From Nodularia spumigena CCY9414 (lineage in GTDB: Bacteria; Cyanobacteriota; Cyanobacteriia; Cyanobacteriales; Nostocaceae): DNA of 64,000 nt. Positions 1-8,004 of the stretch are shown piece after piece; the stretch's first letter is position 1; every line of letters begins with the position of its first letter. The notes under the pieces were generated by a model. It saw only the letters and a program-made list of their open reading frames with translations, had not been told where the DNA came from and made no database searches. The stretch is taken from contig NZ_CP007203.1 of assembly GCF_000340565.2 (NCBI RefSeq), forward strand, positions 3,823,620 through 3,887,619, given 5' to 3'. Both the position numbers and the translations under genes were made by a program.

Positions 1-488
1 GCGTTCAGCCTCTCCCCTTCTCCCAAAAGGGAGAGGCTAGCGCCAAGGGAGAAGGACACGAAGTTAAGAAGGTTTCAGAGAGTTCTTGCGTAAGTCCTAA
101 TTATGACTGAAGATAGCGATCGCACATCCGACTAAAGTTAGGTAAACGTAGAATTCACAGACACAGACGTAGACAATCAATGTCTGGAAAAAATAAAATA
201 TGCGTGATAATCAATACCGTTGTAGAGACGTTCATGGAACGTCTCTACTGATGTCTAATGGCTGCACATAATACCCCACGGGCAAAAATGGCTGGCAGGA
301 AACTCCAACAAAATGCCAAAATAGAGATACAGCAGCTTTCATTGAGATAAATTAAAGAGTTATCTGTGTTTATCTGTGTCCATCTGTGGTTAATGATCTC
401 TTGATTTCCAACCTATGGCATAGACACCCTATCCTGGGGCATACTTTTCCTGTAAAAACGACTATTATTGAAACTAACTTTTCAACCC
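1..488. other. Repeat-rich spacer upstream of alaS
   Basis: I see no gene here. The first 98 bases are the right-hand part of a dispersed repeat ending TTGCGTAAGTCCT, which recurs near 22.4, 25.2 and 60.8 kb. Bases 222-249 form an inverted repeat (GTAGAGACGTTC/GGAACGTCTCTAC), a common Nostocales spacer hairpin related to one near 53.4 kb. Around 360-395 lies a TATCTGTG-type short repeat. An alaS promoter must lie in the last ~100 bases, but no convincing -35/-10 pair stands out. Confidence 0.6.
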
Positions 489-3131
489 ATGCCTGAAAAT
501 CCCCAAAAACTGAGCGGTAACGAAATTCGCGACATATTTCTTAACTTCTTCGCCCAACGAGGACACCAAATTCTCCCCAGCGCCTCCCTCGTCCCCGAAG
601 ACCCCACTGTGCTGCTGACTATTGCGGGGATGCTACCATTTAAACCGATATTCCTGGGACAACGCACAGCAGAATTTAATCGCGCCACCACATCGCAAAA
701 GTGCATCCGTACCAACGACATCGAAAACGTGGGACGCACCAAACGCCATCATACATTTTTTGAGATGTTGGGTAACTTCAGCTTTGGTGATTATTTTAAA
801 CCACAAGCGATCGCCTGGGGATGGGAATTATCCACCCAAGTTTTCGGCTTACCACCAGAAAAGCTCGTTGTCAGCGTCTTTGAAGATGATGATGAAGCCT
901 ATAATATTTGGCGCGATGATATTGGCGTACCCGAAGCCAGAATTAAGCGCATGGGCGAAGATGATAACTTTTGGGTATCTGGACACACAGGCCCCTGTGG
1001 TCCTTGTTCGGAAATTTATTATGATTTTCACCCAGAATTGGGAGATGAAAACATTGATTTAGAAGACGATACCCGGTTTATCGAGTTTTATAATCTCGTG
1101 TTTATGCAATATAACCGGGATGCAGAAGGAAATTTAACACCTCTGCAAAACAAAAACATCGATACCGGGATGGGTTTGGAAAGGATGGCACAAATCCTCC
1201 AACAAGTGCCGAATAACTACGAAACTGACTTAATTTTCCCGATTATCGAGACAGCAGCCGAAATTGCCGGCATTGATTACCACAAAAGCGACGAAACCAC
1301 CCAAGTTTCATTAAAAGTTATTGGTGATCATGTCCGTTCTGTGGTACAAATGATCGCCGATGAAATTCGCGCCTCCAATGTGGGACGGGGTTATGTATTG
1401 CGGCGATTAATTCGGCGGGTGGTACGTCATGGGCGATTATTGGGAATTAACAGCGAATTTATTACCCAAGTTGCCGAAACTGCAATTTCCCTGTCAGAAT
1501 CAGCTTACCCTAATGTTAGGCAACGGGAAGCCGCAATTAAAGCGGAGTTGCAACGGGAAGAAGCCAATTTCCTCAGAACTTTGGATAGAGGCGAGAAACT
1601 TTTAGAAGAAATCATCCAAGAGGTGAAACAGCAAGGCAAAACCTCTATTAGCGGTGAAAGTGCCTTTACTTTATACGATACCTTTGGTTTTCCCCTAGAA
1701 CTGACTCAAGAAATCGCGGCAGAAAATCAGCTAACTGTGGATGAAGCCGGATTTAACACCGAAATGCAAAAGCAGGTGGAACGTGCCAAAGCTGCCCACG
1801 AAACCATTGATTTAACTGTGCAAGGTTCCCTGGATAAGTTAGCCGAACACATCCAAGCGACGGAATTTATCGGTTATACCCAACCTGTGGGGACAGCAAA
1901 TGTAGAAGCCATATTAATAGATGGCATTGCCCAAGAGGAAGCAGAAGCGGGGACAGAAATTCAAATTGTTCTCAATCAAACCCCATTTTATGCCGAGTCT
2001 GGGGGACAAATTGGGGATAAAGGTTATATCTCCGGTGATGGGGTATTGGTGCGTGTGGAAGATGTGAAAAGAGAATCTGATTTTTTTATCCACTTTGGAC
2101 GCATCGAACGCGGTACAATCCGAGTAGGAGATTCTGTGACTGCTCAAATTGATCGGACTTGTCGTCGTCGCGCCCAAGCGAATCATACTGCAACCCATTT
2201 ATTGCAAGCGGCGTTAAAGAAACTTGTGGATGATAGTATATCTCAAGCCGGTTCTTTGGTTTCCTTTGATCGATTGCGTTTTGACTTTAACTGTCCCCGT
2301 GGTTTGACAGCAGCAGAAGTGGAACAAGTTGAAGCACAGGTAAATACTTGGATTGCTGAAGCACATACTGCAAACATAGAAGTATTACCTATAGCAGAGG
2401 CTAAGGCTAGGGGTGCTGTGGCGATGTTTGGGGAAAAATACGGTGAAGAAGTGCGGGTGATTGATTTCCCTAGTGTGTCAATGGAACTCTGCGGTGGAAC
2501 TCACGTAAGTAATACTGCGGAAATTGGCATCTTTAAAATTATCTCTGAGGCGGGTGTGGCTTCTGGGGTGCGACGCATTGAGGCTGTATCTGGTCCGGCG
2601 ATCTTGGATTATCTCAATGTTCGCGATAAAGTAGTTAAGGATTTAAGCGATCGCTTTAAAGTTAAACCCGAAGAATTACCAGAGAGAATCACCACTCTGC
2701 AAACTGAACTGAGAAATAGTGAGAAACAATTAGCCACACTGAAATCACAATTGGCGATCGCTAAATCTGACAGTTTGCTGCAAACAGTAGAATCTGTAGG
2801 CGAGTATCAAATTTTGGTAGCGCAAATGGAAGATGTTGACCCAGAATCATTGAAAACTGCGGCGGAAAGGCTACTGCAAAAAATCGGTAACGGTGCTGTG
2901 GTGCTGGGTTCGGTTCCGGAAGCTGGGAAGGTAAGTATAGTTGCAGCCTTCAGTGCAGAGGTGAATAAAAAGGGACTGCAAGCGGGTAAATTTGTCGGTG
3001 CTGTAGCGAAAATTTGCGGCGGTGGCGGTGGTGGAAGACCGAATTTAGCCCAAGCCGGCGGACGTGATGCGAATAAGTTACCAGAAGCCTTAGCCAAGGC
3101 GCACAGTGATTTACAGTCAGCACTGAGTTAA
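489..3131 (+). CDS. alaS: Alanyl-tRNA synthetase
   Basis: This enzyme charges tRNA-Ala with alanine in the cytoplasm. The sequence is full length (880 aa from this start) and has the AlaRS order: a class II catalytic core at the N-terminus (around residues 1-250), the editing domain with the zinc/active-site pair HTATH (near 565) and CGGTH (near 667), and a C-terminal DHHA1 region with the glycine-rich GGGGGGRP stretch near 843. An in-frame TTG seven codons upstream is possible, but homologues begin at the ATG used here, just before the conserved LSGNEIR motif. There is no clear Shine-Dalgarno for either start, which is common in cyanobacteria. A hairpin terminator follows directly. A degraded copy of its last ~130 bases plus that terminator occurs at 9561-9680. 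Confidence 0.97.
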   Translation: MPENPQKLSGNEIRDIFLNFFAQRGHQILPSASLVPEDPTVLLTIAGMLPFKPIFLGQRTAEFNRATTSQKCIRTNDIENVGRTKRHHTFFEMLGNFSFGDYFKPQAIAWGWELSTQVFGLPPEKLVVSVFEDDDEAYNIWRDDIGVPEARIKRMGEDDNFWVSGHTGPCGPCSEIYYDFHPELGDENIDLEDDTRFIEFYNLVFMQYNRDAEGNLTPLQNKNIDTGMGLERMAQILQQVPNNYETDLIFPIIETAAEIAGIDYHKSDETTQVSLKVIGDHVRSVVQMIADEIRASNVGRGYVLRRLIRRVVRHGRLLGINSEFITQVAETAISLSESAYPNVRQREAAIKAELQREEANFLRTLDRGEKLLEEIIQEVKQQGKTSISGESAFTLYDTFGFPLELTQEIAAENQLTVDEAGFNTEMQKQVERAKAAHETIDLTVQGSLDKLAEHIQATEFIGYTQPVGTANVEAILIDGIAQEEAEAGTEIQIVLNQTPFYAESGGQIGDKGYISGDGVLVRVEDVKRESDFFIHFGRIERGTIRVGDSVTAQIDRTCRRRAQANHTATHLLQAALKKLVDDSISQAGSLVSFDRLRFDFNCPRGLTAAEVEQVEAQVNTWIAEAHTANIEVLPIAEAKARGAVAMFGEKYGEEVRVIDFPSVSMELCGGTHVSNTAEIGIFKIISEAGVASGVRRIEAVSGPAILDYLNVRDKVVKDLSDRFKVKPEELPERITTLQTELRNSEKQLATLKSQLAIAKSDSLLQTVESVGEYQILVAQMEDVDPESLKTAAERLLQKIGNGAVVLGSVPEAGKVSIVAAFSAEVNKKGLQAGKFVGAVAKICGGGGGGRPNLAQAGGRDANKLPEALAKAHSDLQSALS

Positions 3132-3147
3132 TTATATTCTCTTGTGG

Positions 3148-3169
3148 GGCAGGCATCTTGCCTGCCTTT
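3148..3169 (+). terminator. Hairpin terminator after alaS
   Basis: A perfect seven-base stem GGCAGGC/GCCTGCC with a five-base loop is followed by TTT, 17 bases after the alaS stop. The same hairpin recurs at 9658-9679 as part of the duplicated alaS tail. Confidence 0.7.
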
Positions 3170-3203
3170 GATATTTTTAATCAGAACAAGACTTTTATGA
3201 CGC

Positions 3204-3404
3204 TCATGCTTGCTGACGTTGCTGTTTGTAGTCGTAGTCTGGGTCATAATCAATAGTGCCAAAGAGGTTTAACACTTTGAGTCGCTTGCGACGTTGGATA
3301 TATTCGCGTAGTGCAGTTTCGACCAGGACATCAACGGTTATCTGGTCGTCCAGGGCAAGTGCCTCTTGTAACAATGTATTATTGATGTTGAATTGTGTAA
3401 CCAC
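3204..3404 (-). CDS. VapB-type antitoxin, orphan
   Basis: A 66-aa protein of the VapB/type II antitoxin class. It has a short N-terminal beta strand (VTQFNINNTLLQEAL), the helix region of a ribbon-helix-helix fold around residues 12-40 with the typical LVETALREYIQRRKR helix, then an acidic toxin-binding tail. In a normal vapBC pair the PIN-domain toxin starts within a few bases of the antitoxin stop. Here the stop is about 70 bases from the convergent alaS end and there is no room for a toxin. It is therefore either an orphan or the remnant of a module that lost its toxin. VapB-family membership is from sequence pattern only. Confidence 0.7.
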   Translation of the reverse strand: MVTQFNINNTLLQEALALDDQITVDVLVETALREYIQRRKRLKVLNLFGTIDYDPDYDYKQQRQQA

Positions 3405-3533
3405 GATTGCTCCCGATCCAACGACTGACTAAATCAATATTATCGCACTATTTAACCAACATCACCTAAAAGTCTTTATTATGGGATAAGTCGTAAGTTA
3501 AAAGTAGATAGAGCGTAAACAAGATGGAAATAT

Positions 3534-3773
3534 ATGAACAACAACGATAAGCAAATTTACAATTACACAGTTCTTCTAGAAAAAGAATCAGATGGAGGTT
3601 ATCATGCTTTTTGTCCGATCCTAAAAGGCTGTCATTCTCAAGGAGATTCTTTTGAAGAAGCCATTGATAATATCACAGAAGCAATTGAATTATATATTGA
3701 AAGCTTAAAGGCTGATAATCTGTCAATTCCTAGAGAAAATTTAATTGTTAAGCCACTAAGCATCTTAGCATAA
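3534..3773 (+). CDS. hicB: HicB-family antitoxin
   Basis: A 79-aa HicB-like protein. It has the partial RNase H fold core of this family (YTVLLEKESDGGYHAFCPILKGCHSQGDSFEEAIDNITEAI is its hallmark organisation, residues 10-50), followed by a helix and a short tail. HicB binds and neutralises the mRNA interferase HicA and usually represses the operon. It is followed with overlapping junction by a hicA-like reading frame (3770-4003). The order hicB-hicA is the reverse of the Escherichia coli hicAB but is common in cyanobacteria. No HTH domain is present, so regulation would be by the complex or absent. Confidence 0.85.
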   Translation: MNNNDKQIYNYTVLLEKESDGGYHAFCPILKGCHSQGDSFEEAIDNITEAIELYIESLKADNLSIPRENLIVKPLSILA

Positions 3774-4003
3774 GTAATTTTCCCAGTGTCAAAGCTAAAG
3801 AATTTATAAAAGTAATCGAAAAATTAGGTTTTTATTTTGACCGTCAAAAGGGGAGTCATGCTATTTATAAAGATAGTCATGGACAAAGGGTTGTAATTCC
3901 TATACATTCGGGAAAAGACCTAAAACAAGGGACTCTAATGGGTATGATTCAAGATATTGGTATTGATAAAGAAATGTTCTTTGAGTTACTCGGAAAAGAA
4001 TAG
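3770..4003 (+). CDS. hicA: HicA-family toxin with ATA in place of ATG
   Basis: Reading from an ATA codon at 3770 gives 77 codons. The frame contains the HicA double-stranded RNA-binding fold: K-A-K-E-F-I near residue 7, GFYFDRQKGSHAIYK around 17-31 with the catalytic His in GSH, and VVIPIHSGKDLKQGTL around 37-52. The frame is intact to TAG. There is no ATG, GTG or TTG before the HicA fold; the first in-frame ATG lies deep inside it. The ATA overlaps the hicB stop (GCATAAGT) exactly where GCATGAGT would give both an ATG start and a TGA stop, so a single G-to-A change probably removed the start. Either it starts inefficiently from ATA, or it is a silenced toxin. Confidence 0.75.
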   Translation: MSNFPSVKAKEFIKVIEKLGFYFDRQKGSHAIYKDSHGQRVVIPIHSGKDLKQGTLMGMIQDIGIDKEMFFELLGKE

Positions 4004-4127
4004 ATTATAACCACAAGTGAAGCGATCGCACTCTTGAGAACAAACATCGCACTCCACAACCCATACCAAAAAGCGATCGCATTCATTTTAAGATTGTCTC
4101 TACAAAAGAGCGATCGCACTGACACTT

Positions 4128-4589
4128 TCATCCTCCCATAGTAGATTCATTCAAATCATCAGTTGTGTTTCCATTTGGAAGGAGAAACATCTCTTTATTA
4201 CCAGTTTTGAAGCAGCGCACAGTGCTTAAAAAACTTCTTATTTCTGATTTCCAAAAATATCCTGGTATAATTTCAACCGAATTTTCTGGGAACTTTTGTT
4301 TTAATTGTGACTTAATTTCTTGGTCATTATATATTTTGGGAGATTTTGATATACTTGCCACTTCTAGTAATTCATTTGTATCCCCTTTAATTGCCACGTA
4401 GATAATATCGTAAAATTCTTTTGTTGCACTGGCATCAAGAGGAACAATAGTAAAGTTTGAATTCCCATCTAAATCTGTAACATATATAGGCTTTGAGACA
4501 GGAACATCAGTTGTATCAGGATCAATAGCTTTAATGTTTTCAAAGCCTTGATTTTTTAAGCAATCTATGGCAATGTTTACCATATTCAT
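4128..4589 (-). CDS. Stand-alone copy of the peptidase C-terminal domain, function unknown
   Basis: A 153-aa protein I do not recognise as a named family. Over its whole length it aligns with the last ~150 residues of the neighbouring C39-like peptidase (4622-5710). Shared blocks include FTIVPLDA.ATKEF, FE/VEIIPGYFWK and KEMFLLPNGN.T, and both proteins end in a Gly-Gly motif (MGG here, GGG there). It lacks the peptidase domain. It lies 32 bases downstream of the peptidase gene on the same strand and is probably the last gene of the operon. A role in substrate recognition or as a partner of the maturation complex is inference from position only. Confidence 0.7.
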   Translation of the reverse strand: MNMVNIAIDCLKNQGFENIKAIDPDTTDVPVSKPIYVTDLDGNSNFTIVPLDASATKEFYDIIYVAIKGDTNELLEVASISKSPKIYNDQEIKSQLKQKFPENSVEIIPGYFWKSEIRSFLSTVRCFKTGNKEMFLLPNGNTTDDLNESTMGG

Positions 4590-4621
4590 TTTTAATATCT
4601 CAGTAAGTTATCTTTAGAGAA

Positions 4622-5710
4622 CTATCCTCCTCCAACAAGAGATTCAGTTAAGAGATCGGTGACATTTCCATTGGGAAGCAAAAACATCTCTTTGTTTTCC
4701 AATCTGAATTGGCGTGCGACACTTAAACGACTTCTTAATTCAAAACACTGTTTCCAAAAATATCCGGGTATGATTTCAAATGATGCTCCTGGGAAATTTT
4801 CTTGTAATTTTGTTTCCATTTCTTGGTCATTATCAATTTGTAATACCTTGGAGAAGCTTGCTATTTCTAGTAAATTATTTGTTCCCTCTTCAACCGCAAC
4901 ATAAATAAAATCTTGAAATTCTTTTGTTGCTTTAGCATCAAGAGGAACAATCGTAAAGTTTGAAGCTCCATCTAAGCCTGTAATAAATATAGGCTCGGTG
5001 ACGGGCGCACCACCGCCTATGTCAGGAATTTTTTGTATATCATTAAAACCATAAATATCTAGGTTGGCTAAAGCTATATCTATCGGGGTTCCAGTCCCAC
5101 CGCCTTGAATAGTTAATGTTTTAGCTTCGGTTTGGATTGGTTTAAATTTTTCGTCTGTTTTCTTAGATAAAACAACTAATTTGTTTTTCCATTTGTTTCC
5201 ATATGTATTTGGCAAGAAAAATTGTTGTTGAAGGGCAGCCATAAATTTATATCCTTCACTAGGAGATTTATCAGAAGGATCTAAATAATGAACTGCTGTA
5301 ATTTCTATTTTTCCATCTTCTCCTTCATTAAATCGAATTCCATCGATCACAGTCCAGTGAGCGCCTTTATTAACGAGACTAATACAAGGTATTTGGGCAA
5401 AACGAATTGTATTATAAATTCTATCTAAATTTTCTTGCAATGTATCTGAAGAAAAAACATCTATGTCACCCAATACATTATCTGGGATGATTTTATCTAA
5501 ATAATCACTGAGACCTTCAGGGCTGGAGTAAAATGCTACAGGATTATTTTCAGTATTTAGTTTCTGTATTTCTTCATACGCTGTATCTTGTTGAGTATTC
5601 GTTATCTCAAAGTGAGAAAGAAACATTTGGCTACAAGCTGGACCACAGAAGTTAAACTTTTCTTGTTGAAAAAATGTAATTTGCTTTATTTGTTCGTCTT
5701 TAATACCCAT
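4622..5710 (-). CDS. C39-like cysteine peptidase with a novel C-terminal domain
   Basis: The N-terminal ~200 residues look like a papain-fold peptidase of the C39/C39_2 type. A Gln-rich strand leads into FCGPACSQMFL (nucleophile Cys22), then AHWTVIDG (His118) and YLDPSD (Asp144) complete a plausible triad. C39 peptidases typically cut leader peptides after a double glycine. Residues ~210-362 are a separate domain of unknown fold, joined by a Gly-rich linker (QGGGTGTP) and repeated as the next gene. The ATG at 5710 is preferred over an upstream TTG because AAGGAG lies 11 bases before it. The gene starts just after the radical SAM gene ends, so the two are coupled. There is no ABC transporter or membrane domain, so it would act as a soluble peptidase. 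Confidence 0.7.
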   Translation of the reverse strand: MGIKDEQIKQITFFQQEKFNFCGPACSQMFLSHFEITNTQQDTAYEEIQKLNTENNPVAFYSSPEGLSDYLDKIIPDNVLGDIDVFSSDTLQENLDRIYNTIRFAQIPCISLVNKGAHWTVIDGIRFNEGEDGKIEITAVHYLDPSDKSPSEGYKFMAALQQQFFLPNTYGNKWKNKLVVLSKKTDEKFKPIQTEAKTLTIQGGGTGTPIDIALANLDIYGFNDIQKIPDIGGGAPVTEPIFITGLDGASNFTIVPLDAKATKEFQDFIYVAVEEGTNNLLEIASFSKVLQIDNDQEMETKLQENFPGASFEIIPGYFWKQCFELRSRLSVARQFRLENKEMFLLPNGNVTDLLTESLVGGG

Positions 5711-5735
5711 GGTTGATAAATCTCCTTGCCTATTT

Positions 5736-7121
5736 TTATCTTGATACAAGCTCTTGTTTTTCTGTAGGGACTTGAATAACTTCTCCTACTTGGTCAACAC
5801 AGAATTGAATTTGTTGCTTGATAGAATCGCATGGAGGTTCAGTCGCATCCATAAAAACTCGCGGGTGAGAGCATCCACCCATACATAGCGGCAAAACATT
5901 ACAATTTTTACAAGCTGGATAGGCAAAAGGAGAAAATTCTTGCCAACGTTGGGCTATATCTGAACTATCTATGGAATGATTCATCTCATGAATATTTCCC
6001 ATAGCTTCGGATGGCGAACCAGCACTATGCCAACAACGACTCACATATCCTGCTGGATCGATAACGTGCATATTGCCAAGTGTAGCGCCGCAAACATGAG
6101 TTTTGGGTACAAGCTTCTTTACAAGATCCTTTAAAGTTTCTGGACGATCCAAGAGACGATTCAAGAAATGTTCTTTCTCAAAACTTGCATAGTCTGAACG
6201 ACTTAAACTACTAGAAAACTGAGCATCTACCGTTTCTTTGGAGTCACACGCTCCACAAGCACCTGATGTGCAATCAGGGCTATTAGTCGAGCCAAACTCA
6301 CTTTCATTAGCATGGATTCTCTCAGCATAAACATTACTAATCCCATGCTTGCTGAGAAATTCGATCATCTGGGGTACTTCGTGTAAATTTTCAGATGAGA
6401 CGTTAATGCGTATAAGTACCGTTAAATGCTCACGAGCAGCTATAATGTTTTTCAAAATTATAGAGGGTTCTCCAGTGGCATCCATTACCCCTCGCTTTTT
6501 ACTGCTCTTAAAAACAAGGGAATCGAATGATATCTGGGCAGAATTAATACCTACTTCGGAAAGCTCTCTAGCCGCATTAGAGTTGAGTAATATCCCATTT
6601 GTAATAATCTGCATACCCGGAGGATGTACTGCCACTGCATCAGCTAAATTATTAAGCTGACGAGACATATTAAGCACAGTTTCCTTGGCTAGTAGAGGTT
6701 CTCCCCCGAACCACTTACAATCAAATACTCTGTTCTCTTCTACTATGAGAGATTGAATATAACGAATGGTTGCTGATTGAGTTTCAGGTGACATAAACTG
6801 CCCATGCTGGTGGTCTCCCTGAAAGCAGTAATCACAAGAAAAGTTGCACGCAAGTGTCGGTAAGATTGTAAAGTTGAGGATATTTTTTTTGCGTCTAGCA
6901 TTCTCAAACTTAGAGATAATTTGCTCAACTTCATCTCCATAATGGAGAAATCCCATGGTTACAAACTCCTGCTCATTACGTACTTCTGTAATTGGCTCAT
7001 TGCCCTGCAAAAGTTCAGCAATATGTGGTGAAAGCAAAGCAAAAACGCCTTTTCGGGCATTGTAACCAATTACCCCCTCTTGACGTTTAACAAAGTAATT
7101 GTAATGAGAACGTTGCAACAT
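5736..7121 (-). CDS. Radical SAM/SPASM peptide maturase
   Basis: A 461-aa radical SAM enzyme of the SPASM peptide-maturase class. The Cx3Cx2C motif that binds the catalytic 4Fe-4S cluster is at Cys92, Cys96 and Cys99 (ACNFSCDYCF). The C-terminal third carries the SPASM cysteines: HVCGATLGN, SRCWHSAG and the CKNCNVLPLCMGGC block near the end, followed by PPCDS. The N-terminal ~85 residues (YNARKGVFALL and on) resemble the extra N-terminal domain of maturases that act on ribosomal peptides. Such enzymes make thioether, C-C or epimer modifications. The start at 7121 is chosen because GGAG sits nine bases before this ATG. The small peptide gene upstream (7287-7493) is the obvious substrate. The chemistry cannot be told from sequence. 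Confidence 0.85.
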   Translation of the reverse strand: MLQRSHYNYFVKRQEGVIGYNARKGVFALLSPHIAELLQGNEPITEVRNEQEFVTMGFLHYGDEVEQIISKFENARRKKNILNFTILPTLACNFSCDYCFQGDHQHGQFMSPETQSATIRYIQSLIVEENRVFDCKWFGGEPLLAKETVLNMSRQLNNLADAVAVHPPGMQIITNGILLNSNAARELSEVGINSAQISFDSLVFKSSKKRGVMDATGEPSIILKNIIAAREHLTVLIRINVSSENLHEVPQMIEFLSKHGISNVYAERIHANESEFGSTNSPDCTSGACGACDSKETVDAQFSSSLSRSDYASFEKEHFLNRLLDRPETLKDLVKKLVPKTHVCGATLGNMHVIDPAGYVSRCWHSAGSPSEAMGNIHEMNHSIDSSDIAQRWQEFSPFAYPACKNCNVLPLCMGGCSHPRVFMDATEPPCDSIKQQIQFCVDQVGEVIQVPTEKQELVSR

Positions 7122-7173
7122 TATTAAATTCTCCATGTTTTCTAAATTCCATTTCGTGTACGAAAGGAATTAA

Positions 7174-7264
7174 CTCTCTTCTGTCAGAGTGAGGTGAATC
7201 TCTGATTGTTCGTTGGCTGAAATGGCTTGCTTTCGTTAAAATTTCCTCAAGTAACAGAAGAGAG
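7174..7264 (-). promoter_or_regulatory. Long-range hairpin between precursor and maturase genes
   Basis: Eleven bases CTCTCTTCTGT at 7174-7184 pair perfectly with ACAGAAGAGAG at 7254-7264, and TGAGG/CCTCA can extend the stem inward. There is no T-run, so it is not a classic terminator. Its position suggests an attenuator or processing hairpin that lets the precursor be made in excess over the enzymes. Confidence 0.45.
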
Positions 7265-7286
7265 CTAAGTACCTAAGCAAAATTTA

Positions 7287-7493
7287 TCAGATATTAATTA
7301 CGCACCAGCCACCACCAGGAAGAGGAGGATCTAGTGTAATACTAATCTCTTTAACTTTTGTACCTGAAGGGATATTACCTGGAGGTACAGTTAGTTTAGC
7401 GATTAAAACGGTTTCATCTTCCAGATTAACGAGTTTAACGATATCTGAAATCTGAGGATTTGGAGTCGGATCGTTCGTTGCCATGTTACTCAT
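7287..7493 (-). CDS. Probable RiPP precursor peptide
   Basis: A 68-aa peptide directly upstream of a radical SAM/SPASM maturase and a C39-like peptidase. Residues 1-62 look like a leader with a structured, charged middle (DIVKLVNLEDETVLIAKL, SGTKVKEISITLDPP) ending in PLPGGG. The last six residues are WCVINI. A triple glycine before a short hydrophobic tail with Trp and Cys is what one expects of a leader/core junction cut by a C39-type peptidase. The core would be a hexapeptide, unusually short. I know of no named family for it. A GAGG lies upstream of both Met1 and Met4; Met4 (7484) has the better spacing. What else: a small conserved protein with an accidental GGG. Confidence 0.65.
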   Translation of the reverse strand: MSNMATNDPTPNPQISDIVKLVNLEDETVLIAKLTVPPGNIPSGTKVKEISITLDPPLPGGGWCVINI

Positions 7494-8004
7494 TACCTCT
7501 TATTAAGTAGAACGTTTCTGCCGAACTTATCGTTTAGAAGCGCCTTGACTCTCTGATGATATCTTTGTCAACCAAAAGCAAGCCACCAAAGTTTGCAACT
7601 TTAAGAAAAAAGTTAAGGATTTAGCACCAGCAAATCCCCAAACCAATTCCCCATATTGGTTTCAGTTACCGAAAATTTAAGAATCTCGCAACCATTAGTT
7701 AACATAGCTCTTAACTTTGGAAAAAACCCCAATTTAAGAGCTATCCTTCCGTTTACCTTTACCATAGAAAACTTCAATTCAAAGCTTATATATTTATGTA
7801 TTTAGGAGTATTGACAATATAGAAATTTTTTGTATTTGTCAAGTATAAGCGTGTTCAAAATAAACTTTTCGGATAGGGAATCGCATCCATAGTATTTGTA
7901 GCTATGCTGCGTAAATTTGTAAAGTGCATAACTAATAACAGTATTCACCCATAACTATTAAGCAGATTACTAAGCATATTTTATACTTTATTTGAGAGTT
8001 CAAA
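7494..8004. other. Divergent intergenic region, RiPP locus / AAA protein
   Basis: No gene is seen. It holds a near-symmetrical pair of promoter-like elements at 7811-7842 (separate entry) and otherwise AT-rich sequence. Both divergent genes would have 5' untranslated leaders of roughly 170-320 bases if those promoters are used. Confidence 0.5.
7811..7842. promoter_or_regulatory. Overlapping divergent promoter-like inverted repeat
   Basis: TTGACAA (7811-7817) and its exact inverse TTGTCAA (7836-7842) face each other. On the minus strand TTGACA is followed after 17 bases by TATTGT. On the plus strand TTGACA is followed after 16 bases by TATTTG. Each is a reasonable -35/-10 pair, one toward the precursor gene and one toward the AAA protein gene. 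The symmetry also fits a repressor operator. Confidence 0.4.

Noticed and set aside
468-488. TTG start seven codons upstream for AlaS
   Set aside because: The extra residues are not conserved in the family and there is no ribosome binding site; the ATG at 489 is preferred.
622-1062. A second gene overlapping alaS in another frame
   Set aside because: It is a shadow of the alaS frame with no ribosome site and no family features.
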